DNA of 64,000 bases, taken from assembly GCF_030272615.1 (NCBI RefSeq), contig NC_081406.1:402084939-402148938 (forward strand). Reading direction: 5' to 3'. Source of the stretch: Cryptomeria japonica. Lineage: Eukaryota; Streptophyta; Pinopsida; Cupressales; Cupressaceae. Position numbers and translations under genes: made by a program. Shown here one piece after another: positions 45,392 to 57,534 of this stretch (the stretch's first letter is position 1; each line of letters begins with the position of its first letter). The notes beneath the pieces were generated by a model that saw only the letters and a list, made by a program, of their open reading frames with translations, made no database searches and was not told the origin of the DNA.

Positions 45392-48300
45392 TCACCTTAA
45401 GGTTTGTAACCGGTTGGTTACAATCTGAAATATGTCTGCCAAAACCAAGTTTAAACTCTGCATGAATCTATTGTTGTCATTCATGGTTGCCTCAATTCAT
45501 TGGATTGTGTCGGTGAGATGATGCATATTCTCCTCCGGTGATCTTTCTCCTTGAATTAATGCCTTAGATATCTCATTTCTCAGAGAGATAAGATTATCCA
45601 ACTTAGGACTAAATTTATTCTTAAGCTCTCTGGCATTTTCTTTGATCCTTGCTTTTTCCTTCTCAAATTTCTCCAACTTTTCCTCAAAACCTGCTATTTC
45701 TTGCTCAATAACTAATATAGGTTTGGATGAAAAAATAATGTTATCAGCTATATCATCTATCTCCTTTTGTACTATGCTTATTTCTTTTTCAATGCCCTAT
45801 GTCAATAGATGTGGCTTGTTTGTTTCTCTGTACAGTTCCTTATACTCCAAAATTTTTGTATTCAATGCCGGTAAAAGTGTGTTAATATGTTCAGTGCACT
45901 TCTTTATTGTCTCTTCAAAGAATTTTGCCTTTTCTTTTTCCATTTTCTCTTTGAATGTATCCTCGTTCACCTTATCAACTATTATTACATTTCTAGCAAT
46001 AAATTTAGACAATGTGTCCAACTGACCTAAAGAATCATTTACATTATCTATATTACATTTTGGTGCAATCATCTTAAGAATAGGTATGGTTACATCAATT
46101 TCTTTATAAGCCAATGCATTACAGTCAGTTATCTTCTTAATAGAGTCTAGGAGTACTTTTGTCACATTGGTAGGCTTAAATTCACTTAAAGAAGTATTGG
46201 ATGTCTGACCAATTGCCTTGATTACCTTAGTGCTTCCAACATTAGTTACCAATTTGATTGTATCAACATCTGGTGGATCAGTCTGAGTTTGTGTGTCATC
46301 TTGTAGTGGTTTGGGTTTCTCAGTGATTACTAGTTTTTCTGCCTCAATGTGTACCTATGCCTCTATTGGTTTCTCTATGTTCTCAGCTATCAGTATCTTT
46401 GTCTCAGTAGGTTTTTCAGTGCCAACATCTATACTACCAGTATTCATTCTAGTATCCAATCTAGTGTCTAATGGTTGCTCTAATTTTTGTGTTTTCATTT
46501 CAATCTCAACATTCTCTGTCGGTTGCTCAACAATGTTTCCACTATCAGCAATATCATTCTTTACCTCTGTGTTTTCCTTATCCACAACAATGTTCACTTC
46601 CTGAGTATCAACATTCATGGTGAATAGAATTTCTGATTCAGGGTTAGTGTCATCTTGTGTTGTACCTATACTGTCAGTAGCCACTGGATCATTAGTATGT
46701 ACTAGTGCAGTATCCAAGGGTGGTGGTAAGTTGTCAGTTATTTTGATATTTGGTATTCCACCAACTTTACCTTTCCCTTTGTTCTTATCCTTCTGATAAA
46801 CCTTAAATGTTTTCTTTGACCTGTTCAATTCCTCTTATTTTTCTTTTTCTACAAAAAAGATATCCCATTTATCAATCATTTCTTCTACAATTTCATTAAC
46901 TCTACCAGCCATTAAGCTCACTTGTTGGTGACCACTAGCAAAAACTGATCTATTAGCCTCACAAATTAGGTCATCAATTTCTTCTTTCGAGTTAACTGGA
47001 TGTACAACTAGAAGTTTTTCAATTTTAAGTTTCTTGTCTAACTCCATTACTGCAATACTCTTTGCATCTAATCTTCTATATAGATCATTTGGTAAGTCAT
47101 CTACCACTTCAATTAACACTTTCTTGTATATGTCCAGATGTAGAATAATACTATTTTCAATACTTTCCTTTTCTAAATCATTGAATGTGTTATACAATTT
47201 TCTCACATTTGCCAAGTTACCGTCATCAGTGATTTCATTCAGTTAATTATCCAAAGGAGGTATAACCTGTTTTTGTTTCTTCTTGGGTGTAATTTTCTTT
47301 GCTGGTCACCTTACTACTTGTTGTTTCTTTCTCAAGGTTTTGGTTTTCTTGGGTGGAGGAGAGGGTACCAGTGTGGGTTTTCTCTTTCTATCAACTCTCT
47401 TGGATTCCGCAGGTATCTCACTATCAGATGATGTGCCAACCGGTGAGATGTGTGCCTCCAATTATAGTCCTTCTAGTTCACTTTCCTTTATACCAGTAAG
47501 GTTCATAACATTTTCTTTTATTTCCTTTACCTACTTTGAAGCATCTCTTATGTACTTTTCTCTTCTCTTCCTTTGTTTCATTGTTTGTACACCACTCTCA
47601 ATTGTTTCAGCACTACCAAAAACTTCTTCAGATGGTTCTCTAGGTGCATATAATAAAGCTTTTGCATAAGTTTCAACAAATGTTTATATCTACCTCATAA
47701 CCCATTCATGTTACCCATCCAGTTCTAGGTAATACAATTCCCATCCATGTTTCATCTTTCTTAATCACAAAACAGATTTCCTTATCATATTTATCTACTA
47801 CACTTTGTGGTAGTCTCTCTCTTGTTTTCATTTTGGTTTTGAAAGCTTTGAAATATTCAGTTATGTTGTTTTCCTTAGCAATACCCATGTCGGTGAAGGC
47901 TTCTTGCAATTGTTTGCCTACCGGTATGTCATATCCAAAGTCTTTTTGTCCAATACCGGGGATTTACTTTGAGAAATACAATATAAGGCATACCAAGAGA
48001 TTGCCAAAATGGAATGTCCCTTTCTTATCACCTTTTATCTTCTTCAAGTTATCAATTAGTTCATCCTTCAGCCATTCACACACATCTATTTTTGCATTAT
48101 TGTTTACCATTTTATAAACATTGTTATTGCAAAGACTAGAAATTGAATTAAGTTTGTTTGCATGTGTAGTCTTGTAACCTTATATCATACTTATGAATCT
48201 CACATTGATGTCTGTGATGTCATTTACTCCCAGAGATCTACTATCAAATGTTGCCCCGGTTAAGGTCATGACTTTGTTATTTGGAACCTTCTTAGTTTTG

Positions 48301-48752
48301 TTAGGTCTGCTACTGGTTGAGGGTAGACCTGTCACTGCCCTAATTGCTTGTCGGGTGAATTTCCAGACTGAATCTAACCAAAGAAAATCTCCATGTGCCC
48401 TACTTAGGATAATTCTTACAACTTCCTTCGAAAATTCAAGGATGTTCAAGGTTTTCACAAAACCTAAAGTCTCAATAACCTTGTGCTCGGGTTTGATAGT
48501 GCCATTTTCATCACAAATTATAGTTTTAAACATCTTTAACACTTCCTCATAACCTAATTCTTCAATATTGCAGTGAATATAAATCCTAGGGTTTTCAACA
48601 TAAGCTACACCTTTAGGAATCTTTGAAAATGTGCCTATGGAATCATCTTCCTTAGCTATCTTGGGAATGATTTTAAATACGGGCCTAGGGCATTTTAGAT
48701 TTTCCACAATAGTAGGGTTTGCAATAAATTCAAGAGCAGAAGAGGAAGCCAT
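45392..48752 (-). pseudogene. TO4 ORF2, ~1,120-codon unknown protein
   Basis: It runs from ATG 48752 (MASSSALEF) to TGA 45392. N-terminal domain (48180-48752): CPRPVFK, IYIHCNIEELGYEEVLKMF, VVRIILSRAHGDFLWL, KFTRQAIRAVTGL, LGVNDITDINVRF. Then comes 47706-47909 with TRERLPQSVVDKYDKEICF. After one frame change there are helical and Lys/Glu/Ile-rich pieces (46835-47215, 46355-46828, 45797-46252) and a coiled-coil-like tail (FEEKLEKFEKEKARIKE). It matches TO2 in length and order. No enzyme motif, signal peptide or membrane span is present. Confidence 0.8.
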
Positions 48753-49131
48753 TTGAAAAATACCTTAAGCTGCCTGATAATGTTTGAGTGCTTGAAAGAA
48801 ATCGCTTCACTTCTTTGCCTTGAATGCCTTCGCTCAAATTTCACACTCTTTGATAATTTGAATGCTTGGTGAATCAAAAATGAAGGAAAACCGATGATTT
48901 ATAATGAAATTTCTTTCAACAACCGCAATAAATGCTCACCGGTTAAGTGAAAACTTAACACATCGGCCGGTAGAGAAGAAATATATCTTCTCACCATCAA
49001 GTGAGGGTAATCTGCATGATATTCAACTTGCTGCAATACCCCCAAAGGGTTACTTCTCAGTTGGATGAAGAATTTCTTGCTAGTGGAGTAATACTCTATT
49101 CTACCTGTGAAAAAATAGTCTCATCAACATT

Positions 49132-50171
49132 CTAGTCTGTCTTTCTAATCCATTGTTTTAAAAATTCTTTCTTTACCTCATCAACCTTTTCTTTGCCTTT
49201 CAAACTGGGTCCTTTATTGTTTGTCGGTGAAGTCTTGCTTCTACAAAATTTTGAACTATGTCCAATTTAGTTACAAGCATAACAAGTCACATTATTCTTC
49301 TGAATAGCCTTTCCATATCCTATGTTGGTTTGTGTTCTGCATTGATTAGATAAGTGCCCAAATCTTCCACAAACATAACATCTTACATTCATTCATTCTA
49401 GAGTTTTCTGAATTATGACCAACTTTGTTGCATTTGGAACATTGACCGGTGGGTGCATTAATCTTCTGATTATTTCTAGATCTACACTGATTTTCTCTAT
49501 GACCAAACTTGTTATAGTTAAAGCATTTCCCATTAAATTTGTAAGCATTAGGTTGTCTTACCGGTTTACTGTGATCATGATTGTTTGCAGTACCGGAACT
49601 TTCACCAACTTCAAATCCAAGTCTATTTGTATCTCCATTAGGTTTTAAACTTTTCAGCATATCATTTAGTTCTTCTGAACTTTTCTTGAATTTCTCTTTG
49701 TGTTGATTTGCAGTAGCCAACTCATTTTCCAGAATTCCCATTTGTCTCATAAGTTCAGTTTTATCATGTTGCATGTGAGTCAGATCTGTCTTTAACATAT
49801 CATTTTCATGACCGAGTCTTAGATTTTCATTTCCAGCATCATTGAGTCTCCTAGTCAAGTCATCTTGATTCTTCTTCCTGTCTTCAATGTCTTTACAAAA
49901 TCTCAGTCATATCTTGCATTTCATTCCTCATAGTAAGGTTTTCTTGTCTCATCTTGTTCACAAGCTCATTAAGAGTTTCCTTTTCATCATTATCATTTTG
50001 TATCTTCTCATGAAGTTCTTTTCTTTTATTTCTAGCAATAGTAAGATTCTCTTGAAGTTCTTGATTGAATTCCTGTGCAGTCCTTAGATCATCTTCAATT
50101 TTGATATTCTTCAACTTCTCTGAATCATAGTCTACAAGAGCTCCTTCCAATTTCTTTCTTAAGTTCTCCAT
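49132..50171 (-). pseudogene. TO4 ORF1, coiled coil and CCHC knuckles
   Basis: From ATG 50171 (MENLRKKLEGAL) the first ~200 residues are charged and helical (ELQENLTIARNKRKELHEK; TDLTHMQHDKTELMRQMG). Knuckle units follow: CFNYNKFGHRENQC (second Cys replaced), CSKCNKVGHNSENS (last Cys lost), then after a frame change CYVCGRFGHLSNQC (intact) and CYACN-stop-IGHSSKFC. It ends near TAG 49132. It has the same architecture as TO2 ORF1 but is shorter. Confidence 0.8.
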
Positions 50172-50228
50172 CTGTAACGGTGTCAAAATCTTCCTCAAGT
50201 TGTTAGGCTTTTGAAAATAGAGGACCAG

Positions 50229-50240
50229 GCTCTAAAACCA
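50229..50240 (-). other. TO4 primer binding site (tRNA-iMet, mutated)
   Basis: The minus strand reads TGGTTTTAGAGC, two mismatches to the iMet complement. The position relative to the LTR is conserved. Confidence 0.7.
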
Positions 50241-50242
50241 AT

Positions 50243-51060
50243 TGTTAGGATTGATGATAGTCCCAAAGATACTGAGAGGGGGGGTGAATCAGTATCTAAC
50301 CGATTAAGAGAATATTTAACCTTATTAGGTATTTTGCATTCTAAAATAGTGTACTGGTAAATAATAATTAATGCAATAAATAGGAACAATAAAGACAACA
50401 TAGAAAACACACCATAATGCAAGATGTTTAATGAGGAAACCCGGTGTGGGAAAAACCTCGGCGAGATTTGTGACCCACAATATTCACTCATTGGCCAATG
50501 AATAAATATTACTTACAATGAGGGGCCTGCACATGTAGGAAGGCTAACTACCTAGAGCTCATTGCTCAATCACAATATAGAAGTCTCACTAACTTACAAA
50601 ATGGATTATGAAAATCCAATATAATGCACTGCTTCAAATCAGCATCAACTATGCCAGGTTCAGTACCGGTTTAAGCTCATACTATAACCAAAACCTTCAT
50701 TGTCAACTTATATCTCCTTATACATAATTTGCAACTATTCCCTTATCTCTACTACCTCAAAATGACCTATAAGATCTCACACATATATATGAGTCTTTTA
50801 CAATATGCCTTGTCGGCTTTACAAAAGATAATTACAATTAAATACAATAAACAAAAGTTTATTTCCTATCGGTTGGAGTGTTGGTATGCATTGTAGCCGC
50901 TGTCGGTGAAGTGTCTCCCAGTATATGTAAATGTCTATGCTGGTGCCAGTGCCTGTCAGTGGCTTTATCAGATGAATGCCAGGTGGTTGCCAGAAGGTTG
51001 CTAGTAGGTTGCCATCAATGATAACACCATCATTTCTCATTAGAGTGTAGAATGCCAACA
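50243..51060 (-). repeat. TO4 5' LTR
   Basis: It runs from TGTTAGGATTG to GCCAACA, the same length as the 3' LTR. A TATA-like run with an adjacent GAGATCTTA motif lies near 50778-50795 on the minus strand. Confidence 0.9.
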
Positions 51061-51065
51061 AATTG

Positions 51066-52270
51066 ATAATGTGTTGCATTAATGTTTTGTCATTGATGTC
51101 AACACTAGTTATTTTGGATGCTTTACTGGCACCCTTCTAGTCCCGGTAGGATGAGTGGTTTCTGGTTGGATTGGATTCAACATGATTTGGTATGCTCTAG
51201 TATGGTTTGGTTATGGAATTGGCTTGTTCATGATACTCATGTTCATATTCAATAAGTTGGTTTTGGTCTGGTGATCGGATGCTATCTTGTTTGCTTGGAA
51301 GCTTGGCTTGTGGCACCGGTGAGGGTTTCACCAGTAGAGCTTTGATGGTATGCATAAGTGGTGTTGGTGCAAATTCTAGTATAGATTTAGGATGTTGTTG
51401 ATGATCATGTTCGAGATTTGGCAAATGGAGATCATTTCTTTAGTTGTGGACCTATATTAGGTCTCAGTTGATCTAGGTTATCGATCGACTTAATGTAACA
51501 TGTGGATTGGATCTCTCGATGTGTTTTTGGGATGTCTTATGGGTTGAATATTGTTTGTTTGGTCTAAGGCCGACATGTTTTGTAATTATGTTATTGGTTT
51601 ATTGTCTGGTAGCCGACTTGATTGTTTATGGTCGAAGGTTTGTATATATATGATAGAAGATCTCATTGTAGATCATCATGGTTATGGTTAAGGGAATGGT
51701 AAATGAATATGTAATGCGTGAATAATGTAATATCATTTTGGTAGAGGATTTGGTCAATCATTGGAAATTGAATTGGGTTTATGTAAGAGGATTTAGTCCT
51801 CTGGTATTGAGCTTAACCATAACTGTACCCAAGCATAGGAGATGCTATCTTTGCAGTTCATTCATTCTTCTAGATTGTAGTCTGGAATTCTATTTAGTCA
51901 GGGAGACTCTTTTTGTGATGAGCAGTGCACTCTAGGCTATTGGCCTTCTTGCAAGTGCGGGCCCCTCAATTGTAATTCACATACTTACTGCAAAAGTATT
52001 ATCTGATTGTGGGTAGGCTTCCCACCGTGGTTTTTCTCTTTACCAAGTTTTCCACATATAAATATTGGTGTCATGTGGATGGTATTTATTCTTTGATTAT
52101 TGTTTATGCTTAATTGGTTTAATTATTATTCTGGTATTTAGTTTAAGCATTCTAGTATAAATGTTTTGGGTTTCGGTATTAAATTTTTAATTTCTAAATG
52201 TTTTCGTAATCTGTGACAACTGATTCACCCCCCGTCTCAGTTGTCTTCCGGTTATTTAAACTATCTAACA
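51066..52270 (+). repeat. Cop6 5' LTR, main part
   Basis: It continues from the 22-bp start at 44374, giving ~1,227 bp in total, and ends CTATCTAACA. It has a U5 hairpin-like motif (CAACTGA, C-run, TCAGTTG) at about 52216-52242. It is the same LTR family as Cop2 and SoloLTR5. Confidence 0.9.
51643..51652 (+). promoter_or_regulatory. putative TATA box of Cop6 LTR
   Basis: TATATATATG is followed within 15 bp by AGATCTCATTGTAGATCA, the arrangement seen in the related LTRs. It is inferred from conservation. Confidence 0.45.
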
Positions 52271-52272
52271 AT

Positions 52273-52284
52273 TGGTATCTGAGC
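52273..52284 (+). other. Cop6 primer binding site (tRNA-iMet, one mismatch)
   Basis: TGGTATCTGAGC, two bases after the LTR end. Confidence 0.85.
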
Positions 52285-52328
52285 TTTGGTCCTCTTTGCA
52301 AAAAGCTTAACCACTTGAGGAAGATCCT

Positions 52329-52731
52329 ATGGTGACTAATAGTTCAAGTTCATCCAATTCATCTAGAGCTACCTTTCAGAGAGTTATTCCTAGGCTTGAT
52401 GGAACAAATTACATAGTATGGAAGATTTAGATGGAGACTTATCTAAGATGTCTTGGTAAGGAGATTTGAGAGATCACATAGAATGGTGTTACACCTCATA
52501 ATCTAGTATCTAGAAATCCTCCTCTGGTAAACCTGGATAAGGAGCTTGAGAATGATTGTAGAACAAGAGAAGCCCTCTTGTGTGCACTTTCTAATCTGCA
52601 AATAATGGGATTAACTGACAAATCATATGGGAAGACTATATGGGATAAGTTGGAGACTCTTAATGAAGGTGACCCTAGAGTGAAGATTGCTAAACTTGAT
52701 GGTTACCGGGTGAGATATAAAAACCTGAAAA
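52329..52731 (+). pseudogene. Cop6 gag, truncated at the junction with GypA
   Basis: This plus-strand Maximus/SIRE-like gag starts at ATG 52329 and is close to Cop2 gag ([44 protein letters not shown]). There are three in-frame stops early on, then an open run of 52578-52731. The sequence leaves gag after YKNLK and turns into GypA integrase in the opposite orientation. The rest of Cop6 is missing. Confidence 0.9.
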
Positions 52732-52732
52732 G

Positions 52733-53833
52733 TGGGTCACTTTGGTCAACTTGTCAACTGTCACCAAGATGGCATCATGGAGACAAGATGACATAGGAAG
52801 ACCAATGATGAAATCCATGGATATAGTATCCCACTTCCACTCTGGTATAGCATGAGACTGGAGCAACCCACCTAGATGGCGGTGCTCTGCCTTGACTCTC
52901 TGACACTTGAGGCATCGAGATACTAACCAGCAATCAGATGCCGCATTCCTGGCCAATGATATAATTATCTCAGGTCAGCGTGCATCTTCTTAACTCCAGG
53001 ATGTGTTGCATAAGGAGCTCTATGAGCCTCTATGACAATGAATTCATGCAATCCCCTGGAAGAAGGTACATATATGCACCCTCTATGGCATAATAGTCCA
53101 TCAGACTCCAAGGAATAATCCACATATTTCCCTTCTAGAGTTTCCTAAGATCGTATCACCTGACAAACCTCTAAATACCATCCATCCTCTAGCAATTGCT
53201 GTAATATCCGATCTCTCAAATCCATACCCATAGATATGGTGTATACCTCATGATGTCTCCTACTCAAGGCATCTGTGACTATGTTTTCTTTCCCTTTGAT
53301 GTAGTGAATGTCAAAATCATACTCGCACAAGAACTCCATCCATCTCCTCTGACGTGCATTAAGGTTTGGCTGAGTGAATATGTACTGAAGGCTCTGATGG
53401 TCTGCTAAAGCTCACAATGATGACCCAAAAGGAAGTGTCTCCACCTCAAAAGTGCATGCACTATTGTTGCAAGCTCCAGGTCCTGAGTAGGGTAGTTAAG
53501 CTCATGATTCTTAAGTTTCCTAGACTCAAAAGCTATAGCCCTACCATCCTACATAAGGATTGCTCCTAAACCCTCTAGGGAAGCATCTATGCAAACCATG
53601 AAGTCAGCTGAGGGATTCGGTACCACAAGGATAGGTGCACTACTAAGTGCCTTTTTGAGTTCCTTAAAGGCCCTCTCACACTTCTCTGTCCACTCAAATT
53701 TCTTCCCTTTACGCTGAAGAGAAGTAATGGGATGTGCAACTCTAGAGAATCCCTCGACAAAGCGTCGGTAATAACCTGCTAAGCCCATGACGCTCCTGAC
53801 CTCTTTCACACTGGTTGGCGCTGGCCAATCCAT
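52733..53833 (-). pseudogene. GypA RNase H and integrase N-terminal part
   Basis: The RT connection and RNase H start (53549-53833: [37 protein letters not shown]) are followed, after a frame change, by the RNase H end (53145-53339: [20 protein letters not shown]). Integrase follows in a third frame (52733-52956), with the CLKCQ of the zinc finger and the first catalytic Asp in [11 protein letters not shown]. The remaining integrase and the chromodomain are lost at the junction. Confidence 0.9.
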
Positions 53834-53944
53834 AATAGCTTTGATCTTTCATGGGTCAATTGAGATCCCATCACTGGAAATAATGTGCCCAAGGTACTTG
53901 ACCTCTGAATGAAAGAAAGCACACTTTGACAAACTGTCAAACAA

Positions 53945-55189
53945 CTAATTGTCCTTGAAACACTGCAAAACCTGTCTCAGGTGCTCCTCATGCTCCTCCT
54001 CATTTTGAGAATATATCAATATGTCATCGAGGAACAAAATCACAAAATGGTCAAGAAATGTGTGGAATACCCCATTCATGAGGCTCATGAAAATAGCTAG
54101 AGCATTCATAAGACTGAATGGAACCACGGTGAACTCATAGTGGCCATATCTAGTGCGAAATGCAGTCTTGTGGATATCGCTTTCCACTATCCTCAACTAA
54201 TGGTATCCTAACTTCAGATCAATTTTGGAAAATACTTTGGCACCCTAAAGTTGGTCAAATAAATCATCGATCCTCGGCAAGGGATATCGGTTCTTGATGG
54301 TTACTTTGTTCAACTAATGATAATCCATGCATAACCGAAGAGATCCGTCCTTCTTCTTCATGAAGATGACTGGTGCACCCCATGAGGATACACTTGAGTG
54401 AATGTGACCCTTCTCTAGGAGTTCCTCAAGCTACATCTTGAGCTCATTAAGCTCATTTGTGGTCATCCTATAAGGTTCTCTTGAAACTGGCTCAGCTCCT
54501 GGTACAAGGTCTATATGGAAGTCGATCTCTCTACGGGGTGGCATTCCTGGTAGCTCTGAAGGAAACACGTCTGAATATCCCTTAAGGATAGGATGGTCAT
54601 TAATCGATGTTTCCTTTTCATCCTCTTCCTCTCTATCACTGATGGTGATGGAAAATAGTTGTCATCCCTTTCGTATGCTCTTCTTAAGCTGAATTGCAGA
54701 GATCATACAAAGAGACAGGGGTCTCTGAATCTTGGTGATTACTATGGGCGAAACCTGATCATCCTCACACTCGATCACTTTCAGGTGGCAATCCATCTTG
54801 GCTCTGTGGGAATAAAGCTAATCCATGGCAAGTATGATACCATATGATCCAAGTGGTGTAACTCTAAGGTCTACTAAGGTGGTGGTATTGTCAATCTGAA
54901 GCTGACATGCCCTAACCTCTGATTCCACTGACACTCTAGCCCCTAAAGCTAACTCCACTTTCCAACTGACACCTTGTCTAGTTTCCACTAGCCCGCAACT
55001 CTCCACAACCAATGGAGATATAAAGGAGTCAGTAGCTCCTAAATCAAATAATATAGATACACTGTTACCTCTGATCATACCTTTAGGCTCAATGACTATG
55101 GCCTGGTGCTCTGCCTGACGGTTGTCAACCGCTATGAAGACTCTATGGGACCTACCCATATCTTCAACTGTAGGCTCTGATGCTGCCAT
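53945..55189 (-). pseudogene. GypA protease and reverse transcriptase
   Basis: Protease (54818-55189) has VSILFDLGATDSFIS, with DLG in place of D(S/T)G, and GIILAMD. RT runs from ~54570 to 53945 and ends with [21 protein letters not shown], the two catalytic Asp present. Protease and RT pieces share one frame with gag, interrupted by stops, the usual single-polyprotein layout of chromoviruses. Confidence 0.9.
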
Positions 55190-55199
55190 CCTCTAATTC

Positions 55200-56458
55200 C
55201 ATGGCATCTGACCCTAAGGACACTCTCTCACCATGTGCCCCATGGCTCCACACATGAAACAAGCACCGCATGCCTGAAACTGGATGCCCTGAGGCCTAGA
55301 AAAATATTGTCCCCCTATCCTGCTAGAACCACTGTACCCACCCCTGGAGGACTGCTGAGTCCTCGCTGGAGGTGTGTAAGGAACCTGAGATTGCTGATCT
55401 CACCTTTGACCCTAAGACTGCCACTGCTTAGGCTTTGCACCCTACTAACTCTGTGGAGGCCTCTGCCTTTGGTTTTGCTGCGACTGTTGTAGAGGAGTGG
55501 GTTTGGAGAAACCCAATGTGTGCCTGTTATTAACCTTGTAATGGGGTTTCTGAAACCCGTATGTCTAGGGTATAGGGTTTCAGTTTTGGAACTGATCCCT
55601 TGTATCCTATGGCCAGACTTGAATCTCCTCTGCTATCAAAGCCTTCTCGATGGCAAGCCAAAGGCTCTCTAGAGCGAACATTCTCATTGGTCCTATTATG
55701 CCGACATTTAGCCCTCTGATAAAATGGGTGACGAGAAGCTTCTCATCTTTTAGGTAGTCCACATATGGCGAGAGCTTGAAGAACTTGCTCTCGTATTGGG
55801 ACACTAAGAGACCTTTCTGCTAGAGGTCATGGAACTCGTCTATCCTACGCTGTCTGTAATGCTCTGACAAGTACCTCTCCCTGAACCTCTTTGTAAAAAT
55901 CTCCCATGTGAGAGTATCAGCAACTAAATCACACTTGTATTCCTCCTATCTCCACCATATGGAGGTCGTTGCTCTCAATAAGTGGACTGCTACACGTGCC
56001 TTTAGATTGCTCTCATAAGAGCTCAATGCAAAGCACCTATCTAGGCTCAGCTAAGCCTCAGCTTCTACCCCGTCGGTAGATCCCCAAAAAGATGGTCGCC
56101 AGAGGTGCATAACCTCTCTGATTAGATCCCCTGGATCCCGACGTGATCTCTCATAATATACTGGCTCAACCACTGGTGGTGGTTTTGGTCGGTGAATAGA
56201 CTTAGGCTCATGCCCAACCTGACTCTCTACGGGATTAGGAGGTGGACTCCTACTCTATTCCCTATCTGCCAATCTATGGCTCCCTGAGTTCTAATTTTCA
56301 ACATGATGATCCTCTGCTGGAAGCCTTTCCTGGACTATCCGTATCAAGTTCTGGAGTGCTTCTAAGATGTCTTGGTTTGGGTCAACTGGTCATTCGGGAG
56401 GGGCCTCTAGGTTCCGTTCCGGAACCGATTCCTCCCTATCAACCTCTTCGCGTGCCAT
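55200..56458 (-). pseudogene. GypA gag
   Basis: It starts at ATG 56458. There is an acidic/proline-rich N-terminus (EPKSIHRPKPPPVVEPVYY), then the gag core (FTKRFRERYLSEHYRQRRIDEF; 55607-55804 SQYESKFFKLSPYVDYLKDE), and a zinc knuckle CFMCGAMGHMVREC at about 55222-55263. It is in the same frame as protease and RT downstream, and several stops interrupt it. Confidence 0.85.
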
Positions 56459-56666
56459 ACTTTCACACCTAGGACCTCTACCATGTTTGCCAGCTTGTCG
56501 CGTAGTTGGAGGAATCCTAATGAAAAAATAAAATAAAATGAAATAAATAAATAATTTTTCGGAGAAATATTTAATTAATTAAAAATAAATATAATAGAGT
56601 AAAATTAATTAATTAACTAATTAAAGCGTAACGTAATGGAGAAAGGTTCCTAGTGTTGGAAACCTT

Positions 56667-56678
56667 GCTCTGATACCA
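56667..56678 (-). other. GypA primer binding site (tRNA-iMet)
   Basis: The minus strand reads TGGTATCAGAGC, a perfect match, three bases from the LTR edge at 56682. Confidence 0.9.
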
Positions 56679-57534
56679 AAATGTCATGCCCAAAATTTTG
56701 GGCACCAACGGGATAATTTTTTTTTTTTAAAGTAACAACCTTATAATATTAAAGTTCGCTATTTGCCATGCACTAACGAGTTTATTTTAACTATGTGTGA
56801 GTTAACTCTAACCACTAACTCAAGTAAGAGATAATAATTTATAATTAAATTGCAGAATACTAAAATAATTATTTTACTACCTCAACAATTTTAATCAATA
56901 ACTTAATCAAATCAAAACTCTCTAAAATAATTTACGAAGATAATATTAATCTCCAATAATCATTAATTGCTTTTAGGAACTAAATGAATTAGTCCTAGCA
57001 CTTAGTTTATAATGTCTAAAATTTATTTTAACAATAATTAAAATGTGGTTGAACTATATTGACTAAAGGGTCAATTAAATTCATAATGAAATTTTTCCTA
57101 TAAAGTTTAATCTCAAAACCCTAAATCTAGGTGGACTAAAAATATTCCCTATAGTCAAATAACTTACAAACAAAATAAATTTCCTAAATGATTAACTCCA
57201 ATCTAATTTAAAATTTGAGACTTCATATTTACATGTCTATTTAACATATATAATATATGAATGTTAAATAAACTAATTAAATTAAAGTCAAATTTATACA
57301 TCCATGAGTTAAAACTATATATATATATAATCATTTAAACACCTATATAATTATATGTGAGAATATTCCCTTTTTTTTAAAAACATACATTATTATCAAA
57401 TTACTCATGAAAACCCTAACTAAAATATATAAATATTAAAAAAATGCCCCTACATTTTTTTTATCTCTTCTTTATTCTTTCGTACTACCCTAACCCTAAC
57501 CGGGCTAGGGTTTTATTTTTGTTTCATTGTTTTG

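Larger units (their letters stand above)
44396..51060 (-). mobile_element. TO4, non-autonomous two-ORF LTR element
   Basis: This 6.67-kb element has two 818-bp LTRs (44396-45213 and 50243-51060), ORF2, ORF1, primer site and PPTs, all on the minus strand. It is inserted in the Cop6 LTR with flanks AATTA/AATTG. By eye the LTRs differ at roughly one site in twelve near their inner ends, so this is an old insertion. Confidence 0.85.
52726..56681 (-). mobile_element. GypA, chromovirus-like Ty3/gypsy internal region, 3'-truncated
   Basis: Gag, protease, RT, RNase H and the first part of integrase lie on the minus strand, from the primer site (56667-56678) down to ~52733. The region matches GypB closely where both are present. 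Compared with GypB it stops within integrase (equivalent to ~61696). The join to Cop6 shares the bases TGAAAAGT with the GypB counterpart. Confidence 0.9.
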
